Source: Taenia hydatigena (taxonomy: Eukaryota > Platyhelminthes > Cestoda > Cyclophyllidea > Taeniidae). Taken from it: DNA of 64,000 bases. The DNA lies in NCBI GenBank assembly GCA_036345935.2, contig JADWOT020000004.1:21185155-21249154 (forward strand). The letters are read 5' to 3'. This document shows positions 23,001 through 34,659 of this stretch, piece after piece. The stretch's first letter is position 1, and each line of letters begins with the position of its first letter. The notes beneath the pieces are model-generated. The model was given only the letters and a program-made list of their open reading frames with translations, had not been told where the DNA came from and ran no database searches. The position numbers and the translations under genes were made by a program.

Positions 23001-23769
23001 GCTGGCGATCATCTTTTCTCGACGGGTTGATCGCGCCCAACTTTGCTATTTTGGATTTTAACCTGTTGTAGTAGCTAATAAGGGCAAAGAATCATGCAGC
23101 ATGACAAGAGCAACAAACAACACTGCGATCCGCACTGATGGCGGTAGCACACACTCATCTCTGATGCAATCGGTGCGCAACACCGGGAAGAGCATTGCAC
23201 AACAGGACCAAGACATGTTGAAGACCAGGTTGGAATGTAACGCACCTTCTCCTCCCCATACTTAACACCTGTCACACTGAGACGCATCTCACTGGCTCAG
23301 CCTTCCTAAAGCTGCCCTTCACTGGCCCCTTCACACGCACCCCACTCGACCCATGACTCCACCTGACCCAACAGAACCGCACGCAGCCGAAATCACGAGA
23401 CAGTCGTCCCGAATCTAAGCTTCTCCTTGGCAGAATCGCACCCTGATGCCGTCTCCGCCACGCCATCAAATCTAGCACTACTCCCTCGCTCTCCGCACCG
23501 TTCCACCCAATCCGATCCACATTGCCGGGACACCCAAAACGTCCACACACACCCAACCACCACCCCTGTCCGTCAACCGGCAACATTGCCCAACACCGGC
23601 GGGCAGCGCGGCTCACAACCCGCCAGCACCCTGACTCCTCCAGGGACAAAGTGCCACAAGTCACTCCTACCAGTTCGAATTCATCCGACAATGTCCACCC
23701 GCTCCACCCTCGTCGCCGACCAACAAAATAGGGAAAAATCGGTACAATCCACAACGTGATGTCGTAAGT
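20028..23769. other. Intergenic with possible R-repeat and histone remnants
   Basis: CGTGGGTTCAGTTTTGACATG at 20713 matches the start of repeat R, suggesting a third diverged copy. A G-rich tract lies at 21660-21700. Minus-strand bases near 23330-23470 may be a worn histone H3 (see findings). No intact gene was seen; frames at 20932-21315 and 22082-22336 are not recognised. Confidence 0.4.
21660..21700 (+). other. G-rich tract with quadruplex potential
   Basis: Repeated GGGGGA units (GAGGGGGAGGG, then three AGGGGG blocks) give at least four G runs within 41 bases, a standard quadruplex pattern. Confidence 0.6.
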
Positions 23770-23785
23770 GGCCCTAAACAGGGCC
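23770..23785 (-). promoter_or_regulatory. Histone mRNA 3' stem-loop of H4
   Basis: On the minus strand GGCCCT-GTTT-AGGGCC forms a perfect 6 bp stem with a 4-base loop, flanked by CCAAC and ACTTA. It lies 66 bases after the H4 stop. This is the element bound by SLBP for 3' processing of replication-dependent, non-polyadenylated histone mRNAs. Confidence 0.92.
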
Positions 23786-23851
23786 GTTGGAGCGTTCACA
23801 CAACATCCGCTGCTATCTCCCTAACTGTCCGTACACCATCCACAACGCAAT

Positions 23852-24236
<385 letters not shown>

Positions 24237-24973
24237 CACACACGTGCATAACTATCAGCACTACACTAGCCTATCAGAACATTAGTTCAGCTCACTTAAA
24301 CAAGTAACATCAACAGGTATTTTCAGCCTTATTAGGAAACAACATGCAAAACACTAGCATTTTTTACTATGATCTAATTTTTGTTAACATCAATTTTTAA
24401 AAATTAGTCTTCAAAGTATGCATATTTAAGTAACTGAAAAAATGGATGACGTATGAATTATTAATCGGGTCAAATATTAACTAACAATAAACAAGCAATT
24501 TGTTCAAATCTAATTTTCAGCTCAGAAACAAAAGCATTGATGAAAACGTGCAATGTGGATGTAGATTGTGCATCTAATATGACTGTAAGCTACGCAACTT
24601 TCTGGTACAAGAAGTGCGTTAACCCGTGCAAAAGGGTTGATGGTATGGCACAGGCGAAATCAAGAATACACAACTCTCTCGAGGCGGAATTGGTTAATCT
24701 TTGCTCAACTTGAAGGCGAATATGCTATGACTTCGACTGCGTGCGATTCTCTTATGTCCGATGCAGTTGTCGGTCGGATGCAGCATGACATAAGGTGGAG
24801 CCAATGGTAGAAGGCGTTAACAGCGGCGAGCCAATGGGACGCGAAAATTTGTTGGAGTGTTATGCAGCCAATAAGAAGCGTGTCTCAGTGTGACAAGTGG
24901 CTGGTATGGGTAGGGAGATGGTGCGTCGTGTAACAGTTTCACGCTACAATTATTGGTCGACGGTGAGCGAAGA
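24237..24973. other. Divergent spacer between H4 and the H2A relic
   Basis: AT-rich near H4, then more GC-rich. The part around 24640-24760 resembles 27060-27190 (GAATTGGTT..., then ATGACTTCG), so it is probably a conserved histone spacer or promoter segment. Confidence 0.5.
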
Positions 24974-25400
24974 ATGAGTGTGAGAGGTGATGGCGGCAAA
25001 CCACGGGCCAAGGCTAGGACGGGGTCGGTGCGGGCAGGTCTACAGTTGCTCGTGGGTCGAGTGCGCCGAATGTTGCGTGGTGGCAGCTACGCGCAGTGCG
25101 TGGGTGCTGGAGCACGGTCTAATGGCTGATGTGCGTGTTGGAGTATCTAGCTGCCGAGGCGATGGAGTTGGCGGGTAATGCGGTGCGCGACAACAAGAAG
25201 ACGCGTATTATTCCTCGTCACCTGCAGTTGGCGGTTTAAAACGACGAGGAGTTGAACAAATTGATTTGCGGTGTGACCCTCGTGCAGGCTGGTGCGTTGT
25301 CCAACATCCAGGCGGTGGTGCTGCCGAAGAAGACGCAGAAGCCGGTGGGCAGCAAGGAGCAGGCAGACCATGTGCTTTTCCACAGACTGACAGAGTCGGC
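24974..25400 (+). pseudogene. H2A: Histone H2A pseudogene
   Basis: Starting at ATG 24974, [15 protein letters not shown] and then AGLQ, VGRV, RML and YAQ, VGAGA follow canonical H2A residues 1 to about 46, with many changes (e.g. LLVGRV for FPVGRV). A frameshift near 25118-25137 separates this from [20 protein letters not shown] (from 25138), which reads on through [14 protein letters not shown] to a TAA at 25237 where Arg is expected. The same frame continues [13 protein letters not shown] and [18 protein letters not shown]. So it has at least one frameshift, one stop and substitutions. A damaged histone stem-loop follows. The C-terminal end is unclear. Confidence 0.93.
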
Positions 25401-25418
25401 AACCATGAACGTGATAAC

Positions 25419-25434
25419 GGCCCTCTTGATGGCC
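25419..25434 (+). promoter_or_regulatory. Decayed histone stem-loop of the H2A relic
   Basis: GGCCCT-CTTG-ATGGCC on the plus strand, preceded by AAC and followed by ACC as in the H4 element, with one unpaired position in the stem. It confirms the orientation of the H2A relic. Confidence 0.75.
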
Positions 25435-26211
25435 ACCCCAAAGAGGATTGTTGACCACCGGATGTGCCGATCGACTGGCTGTCAGTTGCGTGTTTGTGTG
25501 CAATACTGCTGTGTGTGGAGGGGTTACAGAGAGGAGCGGTAGTGCTGTGGGACTCGGATCTTGGTGGAGTGGGGTGTTTTCCTTCCCTATTTTAAATGCG
25601 TTTAAACGTCGCACCAGTCACCTGGTTGTGGTGGGATTGATTGTCACTTTGGACAAATGAGTGCAATCGGTAGCCATTTCGGCGGCAGTCCACGATGGTG
25701 TTTGTCTACACAAACTGCGCTGTGGTCTGGCAGTTGGGTGGAGTGGAATTGGTGCCCATGAGTGAGTAAACGGTGGAGGTGCCATGTGAATGAGTGCGTG
25801 AAGGGTTGGAATGAAGTAATGAATGAGGGATGCGTGCTACTTACTAGCACTATAGAGAGAACTTTTGTTGGTCTTTACTCAATCAGTGTCAACGCTCATC
25901 CACCCATTCCACGCCCCACGCCTTCCACTTGATCCCCAAACTCGCTTAACCCAGCAAAAACTCCATCTCCCTTCCCTCCTCGCTCCGCCGTTGACCGAAC
26001 CACCACAGACGCCTTCACACGCCTTACTACTACATCCCACTCCTATCGCCCGCCTTGCCCTGTCCTCGCCTACACCTTGACACATCCACTGCCAACACCG
26101 ACACTAGCACCCCCAGGGCAGCGCGACAATGCGAACGAGACAGAGGGAGAGAAATTGGTAATGAAAGTGCATATCGCCACCACAACAACCAAGACTGCAT
26201 GTGGCGATGGT
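25435..26211. other. Spacer between H2A and H2B relics; nothing recognised
   Basis: Overlapping frames at 25865-26255 on both strands show no histone or other family pattern. Confidence 0.45.
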
Positions 26212-26227
26212 GGCCTTAAATAGGGCC
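26212..26227 (-). promoter_or_regulatory. Decayed histone stem-loop of the H2B relic
   Basis: On the minus strand GGCCCT-ATTT-AAGGCC, followed by ACCA, has one mismatch in the 6 bp stem. It lies about 100 bases after the H2B relic's stop codon. Confidence 0.72.
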
Positions 26228-26329
26228 CTTGAAATCCGTTCACTCGCTCACTCACTCAATGGACGGGGTTGAGTGGGCTGCAGCGCAGTGGAACAGAGCC
26301 AGCAGCACCCCATATACCCATCCTATCAT

Positions 26330-26525
26330 TTACTCGGAGCCCGTGTACTTAGTCACAGCCTTGGTGCCCTCTATCACGGCGTGCTTCACCAACCCAACCG
26401 GCATCAACAGACGCGCAGCAGTCAGAATCCCTCGGCTTTTGCTAATTCAAAATCCACTCCAACACCACATCTTACAACCATTTATGTGACACCCTTCCCT
26501 CGTCACCGTCACTGACAAAGTTCGC
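26330..26525 (-). pseudogene. H2B: Histone H2B pseudogene (C-terminal half)
   Basis: The minus strand reads [16 protein letters not shown], then [22 protein letters not shown] and TAA at 26332-26330. This matches the H2B end ([21 protein letters not shown] and [10 protein letters not shown]) with several substitutions. A TGA lies two codons before ISKS. Further upstream NFVSD near 26520 probably corresponds to SFVND, with a net frame change between. No N-terminal tail was identified. The gene faces the H2A relic (convergent). Confidence 0.88.
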
Positions 26526-27059
26526 CCCGCATGACCACAGCTGCACGATGCACCTCCTCATTGGTCCGAGAATGGAGAGAGGTGGATGTGGCGACAGCCC
26601 CTGCTATTCCTCCATCTGTGCATCGATGCTAGCCTTGCATCAGCTAATCAAACACTGAAACACTCCTACCATCTAAATCCATTCTACACACACTCGACAC
26701 TTTACTTGCCAATGCCATTTTCATGCATTTAATATGGACGTTAATCCATCAACATGCTCAGGAATATATAAAGTATTAAGTATATGCTTGTATTGGTAGA
26801 TAAAAACAGAGATACGTTTAAAATGTAAATGCTCACAATTGCATATCACTACAAACATATAGGGCTAATGTTAATGAGTAGATGGTTAGTTTAATAATCT
26901 TGACAATAGTAATGATAATAATAATGATGCTCACAAATCGCGTGTATATGCAGTGCAGCAGCTACCGATCCAGTAACTGGCAAACAGATAGATGGAGTTT
27001 GAAGGGCAAGATGATAGACAGATTGCTGGTGAACTGCTGGGTGGATGAGTGAGTGGTGG
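26526..27059. other. Region upstream of the H2B relic; no gene seen
   Basis: AT-rich, with many TAATGATAATAATAATG words near 26900-26930. The missing N-terminal part of H2B could not be found. Confidence 0.45.
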
Positions 27060-27190
27060 GGCGTGGGTTCGATGATTCAGCACACACGGCAACGACAATG
27101 CGCCACCCTGTTGAGGAGAAATTGGTTCATTTTAGCTTCAATTAAATACAAATGTCCCATGACTTCGGTTGAGTGGACTTGACCTGGCTG
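27060..27190. repeat. Histone spacer segment, second copy
   Basis: TGAGGAGAAATTGGTTCATTTT followed by CAATT and ATGACTTCGGTTGAGTGG parallels the 24640-24760 segment between H4 and H2A. It may be the old promoter region of the H2B relic. Confidence 0.45.
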
Positions 27191-28622
27191 TCAAATTCCT
27201 TCTCTCCCTCTCGCCCTGACACAGGCACTTGGCCCATAGTGCAAAAAGGAGAGGTGGATTTTAACAATGTGTGGATGATTTCATAAAGTGTTGGCACCGG
27301 TTCAGCATTCCGTGTTCTACTTCATCATGTAGAGGCAGCTTCAAGTAGGAACCTAGTAAGTGGACGATTGAATTGTGCTTCAAAAACGAGATTAAACACT
27401 GTTGGGTGAAGTGAAGGTCAAGCTAACGCTTGGGTCTCGTAGCCCCGTTTACAAATATGGCATTACTGGGCGTTGGGAAGGAAACGCATGACCAACACCT
27501 GTGGCACTTGAATGGCTTTTCGCGTGTAGAAGTAGTGATAAGCTCTATGGTTTGATGTCTTGCCATGTACATGCCGATCAGGTAGGAAATATGGCCGAGT
27601 GCGTTGGACGTGGTTTTGCCCTAGGAAATAAGCCGAGCATGTTGGATGTGTTTTTTCATGGACCAAGTACGCCATGCTACTGTTCCAATAGAAGAGAACT
27701 GTGGCACTTGCATTTAATTACGTCGATTGGAGGTGACGCAATCTAACCATGGAGCGCGCTAGATGCTGCACTCAAGAAGACGTAGTTGGAAAAACACGCC
27801 TATTGGTGAGTAGCAGAGAGGGTAAAGTGTGTAAGTCTATTAGGTAGGTGAAGCGCGATGTTGACACTCGCAAATATGTGGCAGTAGAGGTATCCTCCGC
27901 ATCACTCTCAATTCCTTAACTGGTTTCTAGTCTGTGCCCGCTGCTCCGTTCCTTCACTTTCAGTGCGGTCTCGCCCATCTGATTTGCGGGCTCCACTTGT
28001 CACTCTAAAGATGTCGATGAAGTTACCACCAACGTGAAACCCAACTTTTGCATTGCAGGGATTAGCGACAACTCGTCTTCGTCCACCATCAAACATGAAG
28101 ATCGGTGAGGGTGATCTTCCTTGCATTGCGCTATTCCTTTTGGCGGAGTCCTTTGTTCCTTGCCCGCGCAGGTAACTTGGAACACTGACGAGAAGGGGCA
28201 CATGCCGCCACCATCTAACGTAAAAGCTATTCAGCCTACCTTCCTTTGGCTTTTATCCATCTGATGACGCTTGGCATGTTTGATGCCATTCGCAGGTATT
28301 TATCTGAATGAAGGAGAGGACGGAAAGCCACAGGGAGCGAAAAGAGGCCAAATAGGAGGAAGTGAGTTAGTGAGTAGATGATAGAGTGTTGGGGAGATGT
28401 GAAGTTGCAATCACTTAACTAGCCAACTAGCCATCAAAGGAATGATCAAAGGAGACCTTACTTGGTCCGGAGTGGAACCGTCGATCTGGTAGACTATGAA
28501 GACGGGTATGGAGAAGATGCGCTAAATGTAGGTACGCATCCACACACTCAAACATCCCTATCAGCTTCCATGCAGCATCAAATGATGTGACTCTCTACAA
28601 GGTCAGAAGTAAGAAATGGGCA

Positions 28623-28675
<53 letters not shown>

Positions 28676-30865
28676 GCAGGCAGACAAGAGTAGACACGCA
28701 CAACTAAAAGAGTGTAAGTGGACATTCTTGCAAGTTCTCGTATGGCTTCAGGTAATGGGACACTCCACAAGGAGAAAAAAGGAAGTGGACACTGATATGG
28801 GCAGGTCGGACTTCGACCAGGCCACAAATTGCCAAGTAGAAAGTAGGAGCAACGCGCTCACCTTCGCTCTCGAAAGAGTGAGTGGAGGAAGAGTAGGAGA
28901 TGGAGCTAAGGCGAGTCAATGAGAGACAAACCGAAACAGCAGAAGGAAAGAGAGAAATGGAAAGTGTTTGCTAATCCAAGCTACTCTATGCTAAAACAGG
29001 GATTGGTCCTAGGTAAAGTGTGGTTTTGTCAGGTCGAGTCTAGTCAGTGCCTAGTTTAATTTGGGATAAGAACCTCTGCATATATTAATCATGCAATAAT
29101 TAAGAGTGAGAGGAAAACAGAGATGAATGAAACCTGCTAAAAGGGCGTTGGCGCATGATTAGGTAGGTGGAGGAGGGAGGGAGGAGATAATAGGTGTTGA
29201 GTTCGGAGGAGGCGTTCTCGTGGCACTAAAGTGGAAAACATAGGTAAGGAAATGAAATGCATGGAGCTTGCACGGTGGGACATAATGAAAGACGCAATAC
29301 TTGAGAGCATATAGGGCGTAGTGGAAGGCGAAGGAGACATTCACTGAAGATGCGCTGGAGTGGTGCGTGTAGAAGAAAGAGCAAACAAGACGGCCTCTGT
29401 ACCTCCATTTGAAAGAAATCATCAGGCCTACTTCCTATGCTTGTACATTGTTCCCTAATATTTACTTAAAAGAAGGAAAATGCTTCGTTTTACGTGGCAT
29501 GGAGGTGTGTCGAGTAGACTTGGCTTGGCAAAATAGAAAGTGTTGAGATTGGCCAAAGGCGCCTCTGAGGATGAGGCAGACCTGCCTACCCTCCTTTTCA
29601 TATTTTATTGTCTGGATCCGCCCCTGCTGCTGCCGATTTGGCGGTGGCAAATACATGTAAGAGGCTTAGAAAGCGAGTGTGGCTTAGTAAGAGCAGTGCA
29701 ACGCGTAAAGTGGTTGAAGAACTTGGCACCTCTTCCCTTAAGAATGCTGCAAAGCTGACAAAGTTGTGCTGTTGATAAGTATCCACAATAAGTTGCCTGG
29801 ACAAATCGCATACCTCCTACCAGGGGGGACAAAGGCGGCGACTAGTCCCTTCCGGCGGAGACGAAGTAACGTGCCTGTTCACTTGACAGTGATGAATGAA
29901 TAGTTGGGTGAGGGGTAATAAAAAGCAAAGAGGAGGTAAGGAGTGAGAGTCTGGAAGGAGTGGAGATAGAATGGTCATTATCGAATGCCTCTGCATGGTG
30001 CTATGGTACTGTGTTGCATATTTCTTCCATCTTGTTCCGAATTCATTCATTTACCCACCCATCTAGCCATCCAGCTAAGTGAACTACGAAGGGATTCGAA
30101 TAGATGCAGGAAATATGAATGCCCACTTGACAGCACACAGAAAGCGTCTGTCCATGGTTTCATCCTGACATGTGAAACACACTGGGATACCTGCTGTGAC
30201 AATGCTGATACGACGCATGCAAATGACGACATAGAGAAGGAGGAGAAGATGTGCCACAGAGGAGGGAACGATAGCATTACATACCTTTAAATTCTGCCAA
30301 TTGTATCCGTTTCGGCCCTTTGACCTCTTTTGTACGGCAGAGTGGGAGGGAGGCATTGGCGAAGAACTGGGTGGTGGGAACGGAGACTACATGGAGAATG
30401 AAGATGGAGGGTAGAAGACGGCGAAACGTGAAGGTGAGCACTTCTGACGTTTGTTCGTGTGATTGATCTCTCTGCATCTGGCACGTGTCTCGTGGTGCCT
30501 GGCAGTTTCCGCTGGTGTCGGCTTTGGAAAACAGTCCTTGTAGATGTTTTAGTGGGTGTAGGTGTCAATTGTCTTTGTGCTTCACCGCTTTGGTTGAATT
30601 GCGCGCATCGTAGTGCATGCGGAGTGGGTGAGGGAGGAAGAGAAGGGGCAAGTAAGGTAACGTGCTTTGATTGGGACACGTCGTCTTGTCGAGACTGCTG
30701 ACCTTCACCTTTTCCGTTCTATATGCTATCCTTTGGATCGGCAGCCTTTTAGGTAGTTAGGAACCTCTGCGTTATCACTAATAGGTGCATATTACGCCAA
30801 TCTGAAGGAAGGCCAAGGGCAGCAGGTGGAGATGTTATTTTAGAGAAAGAAGGTGGATGGATGGG
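27191..30865. other. Intergenic; no gene recognised
   Basis: Many short overlapping frames on both strands (for example 27908-28201 and 30287-30679) have no known domains or consistent splice sites. An AC microsatellite lies at 28626-28668. Confidence 0.45.
28626..28668. repeat. (AC)n microsatellite
   Basis: An uninterrupted run of about 21 AC units. Confidence 0.97.
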
Positions 30866-31790
30866 TAAGTGAGTGAGTGAGTGAGTGAGTGGTGGGGTGT
30901 TGGGTAATTGAGGTGGTAACATCAATTAAGCTACTCACCATTCTTGCAGTCATTATATGAGACGAGGAGGAATTGCCTTTTCTGCTGGTATGCTCTACTG
31001 GGTAAACAGGAACGCCTCCGTGAGGTAAGCACTGGTGGAAGCGCAGTATGAATACCACCCAAAGGGATGTCCCAACAGCAGCGCGCTAACTGCGCCATCG
31101 ATGCCACATCCATAGGTGTGGTCAAATGCTTTCTTTCCCAACTGAAAATATTTATGTTGACTAGTTCTAGCATGCCTTGCATGGACTGGCCTTCTAGCTT
31201 CTTGCTCAAAATCCACTCTCAGCTTTTTACCTAGTAATTGTTGCCACACTCTGCCTTTCTGGTGAAATGTTCCTAGATATCTCCGCCTTTTGCGGAGTTG
31301 ATCCTAACTTATTGTGTTGAGTCCCAAGAAGTGTCTGCGCTTACTAACCTCACCTCCCCGAGTGTGTCTACCTGACCCTCACTATTCCTATTCCCTCTAC
31401 AAATTCAGTTGCCTAACTATGTACCTCACTTCTTCCTTGGTTTGCTAGCACAATGGCTCCAGTCCACCACTTTGCTTACTGTCCATCCAGCTCTACCTTC
31501 CAAGTTGGCTGCATCCCCGCGCAGACAATACCTCTGTAATTCAAGCTAAAATTTTTCCTGATCCTCTGCAAGTTACTCGTAGAGGCTACCTCCTCTCCAT
31601 CCCTACGCATATGCCTAATGCGGGGAGATTGATCGTTACGAGACATCTTAATTGCTCCAAACAAATTGGTGGATTAATAGGGTTAGGGCATTTAAATAAA
31701 CATGAATATCACACCATCATATCACTTTCGTTTGCTGTAACAAAAAAAACTGGAGATGAAGTAAGAATCGACGTTAAAATTTTGGGCAAT

Positions 31791-31976
31791 TGTAGTGTCC
31801 CGATGCCCCCTTGAAGGCATGAGAAGGCAGAATACCGGAGTAGAATACATACATTCAACGGGCAGAGGGAAATGAGCTGCTGGCATGGCTCGGAGGCCAG
31901 CCTACGCAGCTAGGCCAATATGGCCACCTTCGTGAACCTGACCGAAACCAGCAGACCAAACAAACAAAGTATTACA
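31791..31976 (-). mobile_element. LTR family 1 copy, reverse, nested
   Basis: 186 bp; minus strand starts TGTAATACTTTG at 31976 and ends GGGACACTACA. It is inserted next to, and apparently into, an older reverse LTR (31977-32059). No matching target duplication was found. Confidence 0.85.
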
Positions 31977-32059
31977 ACCAGGGCAGAATATATCATTTCA
32001 ATACAGCCACCTCTATGACTGAAACCGAAACCAGCGAGCGTAACAAACAAAACATTACA
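31977..32059 (-). mobile_element. Older LTR family 1 fragment, reverse
   Basis: Minus strand starts TGTAATGTTTTGTTTGTTAC and runs to ATTCTGCCCTGGT, where the younger LTR interrupts it. A block including the AGCTGCGTAGGCTGGCC part is deleted. Confidence 0.75.
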
Positions 32060-33346
32060 GTTATGATTAATAAAAATCTTTGGGACTAATAAACATCGTG
32101 TTTAACGTCCCGTACAATTACCTTACAAGAAATTGCATTTGCCGGCAATTTCTATTTAGGTGTACCGCGTAGATACGAAATCCTTTTTGCCGTGATCGCT
32201 AGCGTCAATAACGATTCCTGTGACAATTATTTTGCCTTCTTTATGCCCACTACTCTTCCCGTGCATTTAGCGGCATATGTGAAGGGTTGAGCCTTCGTGT
32301 GGCCGCTGCTGCACGTGGCCTGCAGTTTGCACTAATGAATGCGGGTGAGTGTCTATTGTGAAAATTTTCAACTTATCTGATACATAACTAAATTTGCATA
32401 TTGACATGAAAGTGTGGCTAATGACTTTTGAAGCTTGCTGAATCCATGGTTTGTGTAATGCTTATGGTGAAATACTCCAGTTCGATTAACTTATTGAATT
32501 AAATGCTGATGTAGGCTACGCCTGTTTGCCTTAAGGGCTTTTCTCATTGGGACGAAATCCGTTGTTCCTGGCTTTTTTAAGCATTTCAGGTTATGTCGAA
32601 AGGTGGGGGTCGAATTTTCCTATTAATCGTGACTACTGCTCCATTTGTAGGTAGGAAATTGTATATCTAATTGATGAGTTCACCGTTTGAGGGCAATCGA
32701 ACTAGTTGGGATGAATCAGGGGTAACGTTGGATGTTCTATGATAATTATTTGAAGAAATCACAAAATAGGGCCGAAGAAACTGTAAGCAAATAATGCAGC
32801 AATTGTGTGACGCGAATCCCTACCGCAAATTTTGGCCGCAAGCACATTGCTGAGCTCAAAATTGTGGATGTCAGTTATTGCAGTGGTGGATTGCGAGGGT
32901 CCACTTTTCAGATGGCACTTCATGGGACTTCCTTTCCCTTGCTCTAGTCGATAAAGAAGTCGCTGACATTAGTGACAAATGAAAATGGTATGCTGACTTC
33001 GGTAAATGGACGAGGAATTTAGACTCTTGTGAAGGTGACAAGCTGGCTTGGGTGTAACCCATCCATCTTCGCCAAATGAGGACTTGACAGCAAAACTGGA
33101 TGCAAAGCAAAATTCTATTAGAAAAATAGTAGATAGCGGAGAGAATTCTAGAGGAAGGCTTACCATTAACTGGCCTACGTCACAAAAAATCATTAGGACC
33201 AATAAGTATCGTGTTAACAGTCCCTTACGAAAACCCCACAAGATATTCACAGTTTTAATTGTAAATTATGAATCCTTTTAATGTGATTCCTAGTGTCAAT
33301 AACGATTCATGTGACAATAATTTTGCGTTCTTCATACATAATACTC

Positions 33347-33462
33347 NAGTGAGTGAGTGAGTGAGTGAGTGAGTGAGTGAGTGAGTGAGTGAGTGAGTGA
33401 GTGAGTGAGTGAGTGAGTGAGTGAGTGAGTGAGTGAGTGAGTGAGTGAGTGAGTAAGTGAGT
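33347..33462 (+). repeat. Assembly gap base (N) and (GTGA)n microsatellite
   Basis: One N at 33347 is followed by about 27 GTGA units, with one GTAA near the end. Copy 1 of the duplication has only about six units at 30866. The N marks a scaffold join. Confidence 0.97.
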
Positions 33463-34362
33463 GGTGGGGTGTTGGGTAATTGAGGTGGTAACATCAATTA
33501 AGCTACTCACCATTCTTGCAGTCATTATATGAGACGAGGAGGAATTGCCTTTTCTGCTGGTATGCTCTACTGGGTAAACAGGAACGCCTCCGTGAGGTAA
33601 GCACTGGTGGAAGCGCAGTATGAATACCACCCAAAGGGATGTCCCAACAGCAGCGCGCTAACTGCGCCATCGATGCCACATCCATAGGTGTGGTCAAATG
33701 CTTTCTTTCCCAACTGAAAATATTTATGTTGACTAGTTCTAGCATGCCTTGCATGGACTGGCCTTCTAGCTTCTTGCTCAAAATCCACTCTCAGCTTTTT
33801 ACCTAGTAATTGTTGCCACACTCTGCCTTTCTGGTGAAATGTTCCTAGATATCTCCGCCTTTTGCGGAGTTGATCCTAACTTATTGTGTTGAGTCCCAAG
33901 AAGTGTCTGCGCTTACTAACCTCACCTCCCCGAGTGTGTCTACCTGACCCTCACTATTCCTATTCCCTCTACAAATTCAGTTGCCTAACTATGTACCTCA
34001 CTTCTTCCTTGGTTTGCTAGCACAATGGCTCCAGTCCACCACTTTGCTTACTGTCCATCCAGCTCTACCTTCCAAGTTGGCTGCATCCCCGCGCAGACAA
34101 TACCTCTGTAATTCAAGCTAAAATTTTTCCTGATCCTCTGCAAGTTACTCGTAGAGGCTACCTCCTCTCCATCCCTACGCATATGCCTAATGCGGGGAGA
34201 TTGATCGTTACGAGACATCTTAATTGCTCCAAACAAATTGGTGGATTAATAGGGTTAGGGCATTTAAATAAACATGAATATCACACCATCATATCACTTT
34301 CGTTTGCTGTAACAAAAAAAACTGGAGATGAAGTAAGAATCGACGTTAAAATTTTGGGCAAT

Positions 34363-34548
34363 TGTAGTGTCCCGATGCCCCCTTGAAGGCATGAGAAGGC
34401 AGAATACCGGAGTAGAATACATACATTCAACGGGCAGAGGGAAATGAGCTGCTGGCATGGCTCGGAGGCCAGCCTACGCAGCTAGGCCAATATGGCCACC
34501 TTCGTGAACCTGACCGAAACCAGCAGACCAAACAAACAAAGTATTACA
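34363..34548 (-). mobile_element. LTR family 1 copy, reverse (in duplication copy 2)
   Basis: Same LTR as 31791-31976, shifted by 2572. Confidence 0.85.
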
Positions 34549-34631
34549 ACCAGGGCAGAATATATCATTTCAATACAGCCACCTCTATGACTGAAACCGA
34601 AACCAGCGAGCGTAACAAACAAAACATTACA
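34549..34631 (-). mobile_element. Older LTR fragment, reverse (in duplication copy 2)
   Basis: Same fragment as 31977-32059, shifted by 2572. Confidence 0.73.
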
Positions 34632-34659
34632 GTTATGATTAATAAAAATCTTTGGGACT

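Larger units (their letters stand above)
30866..33346 (+). repeat. Direct duplication, copy 1 (2.48 kb)
   Basis: Matches 33438-35918 at a constant offset of 2572. The only difference noticed in the body is ATTAGGACC here against ATTCGGACC in copy 2. It begins in a short (GTGA)6 run and stops at the single N at 33347, where copy 2 continues CTTTCGTGTG. It holds a nested LTR pair (31791-32059) and the first full plus a truncated second unit of a roughly 1 kb tandem repeat. No gene recognised; a minus-strand 84-codon frame at 30995-31249 has no known family. Confidence 0.95.

Noticed and set aside
23272..23799. 175-codon minus-strand frame taken as a gene
   Set aside because: It overlaps the H4 stem-loop and is GC-rich, so long frames arise by chance; at most it hides an H3 relic.
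30840..31250. Minus-strand frames repeated in both duplication copies as a duplicated gene
   Set aside because: The duplication is probably an assembly artefact, and no family is recognised.
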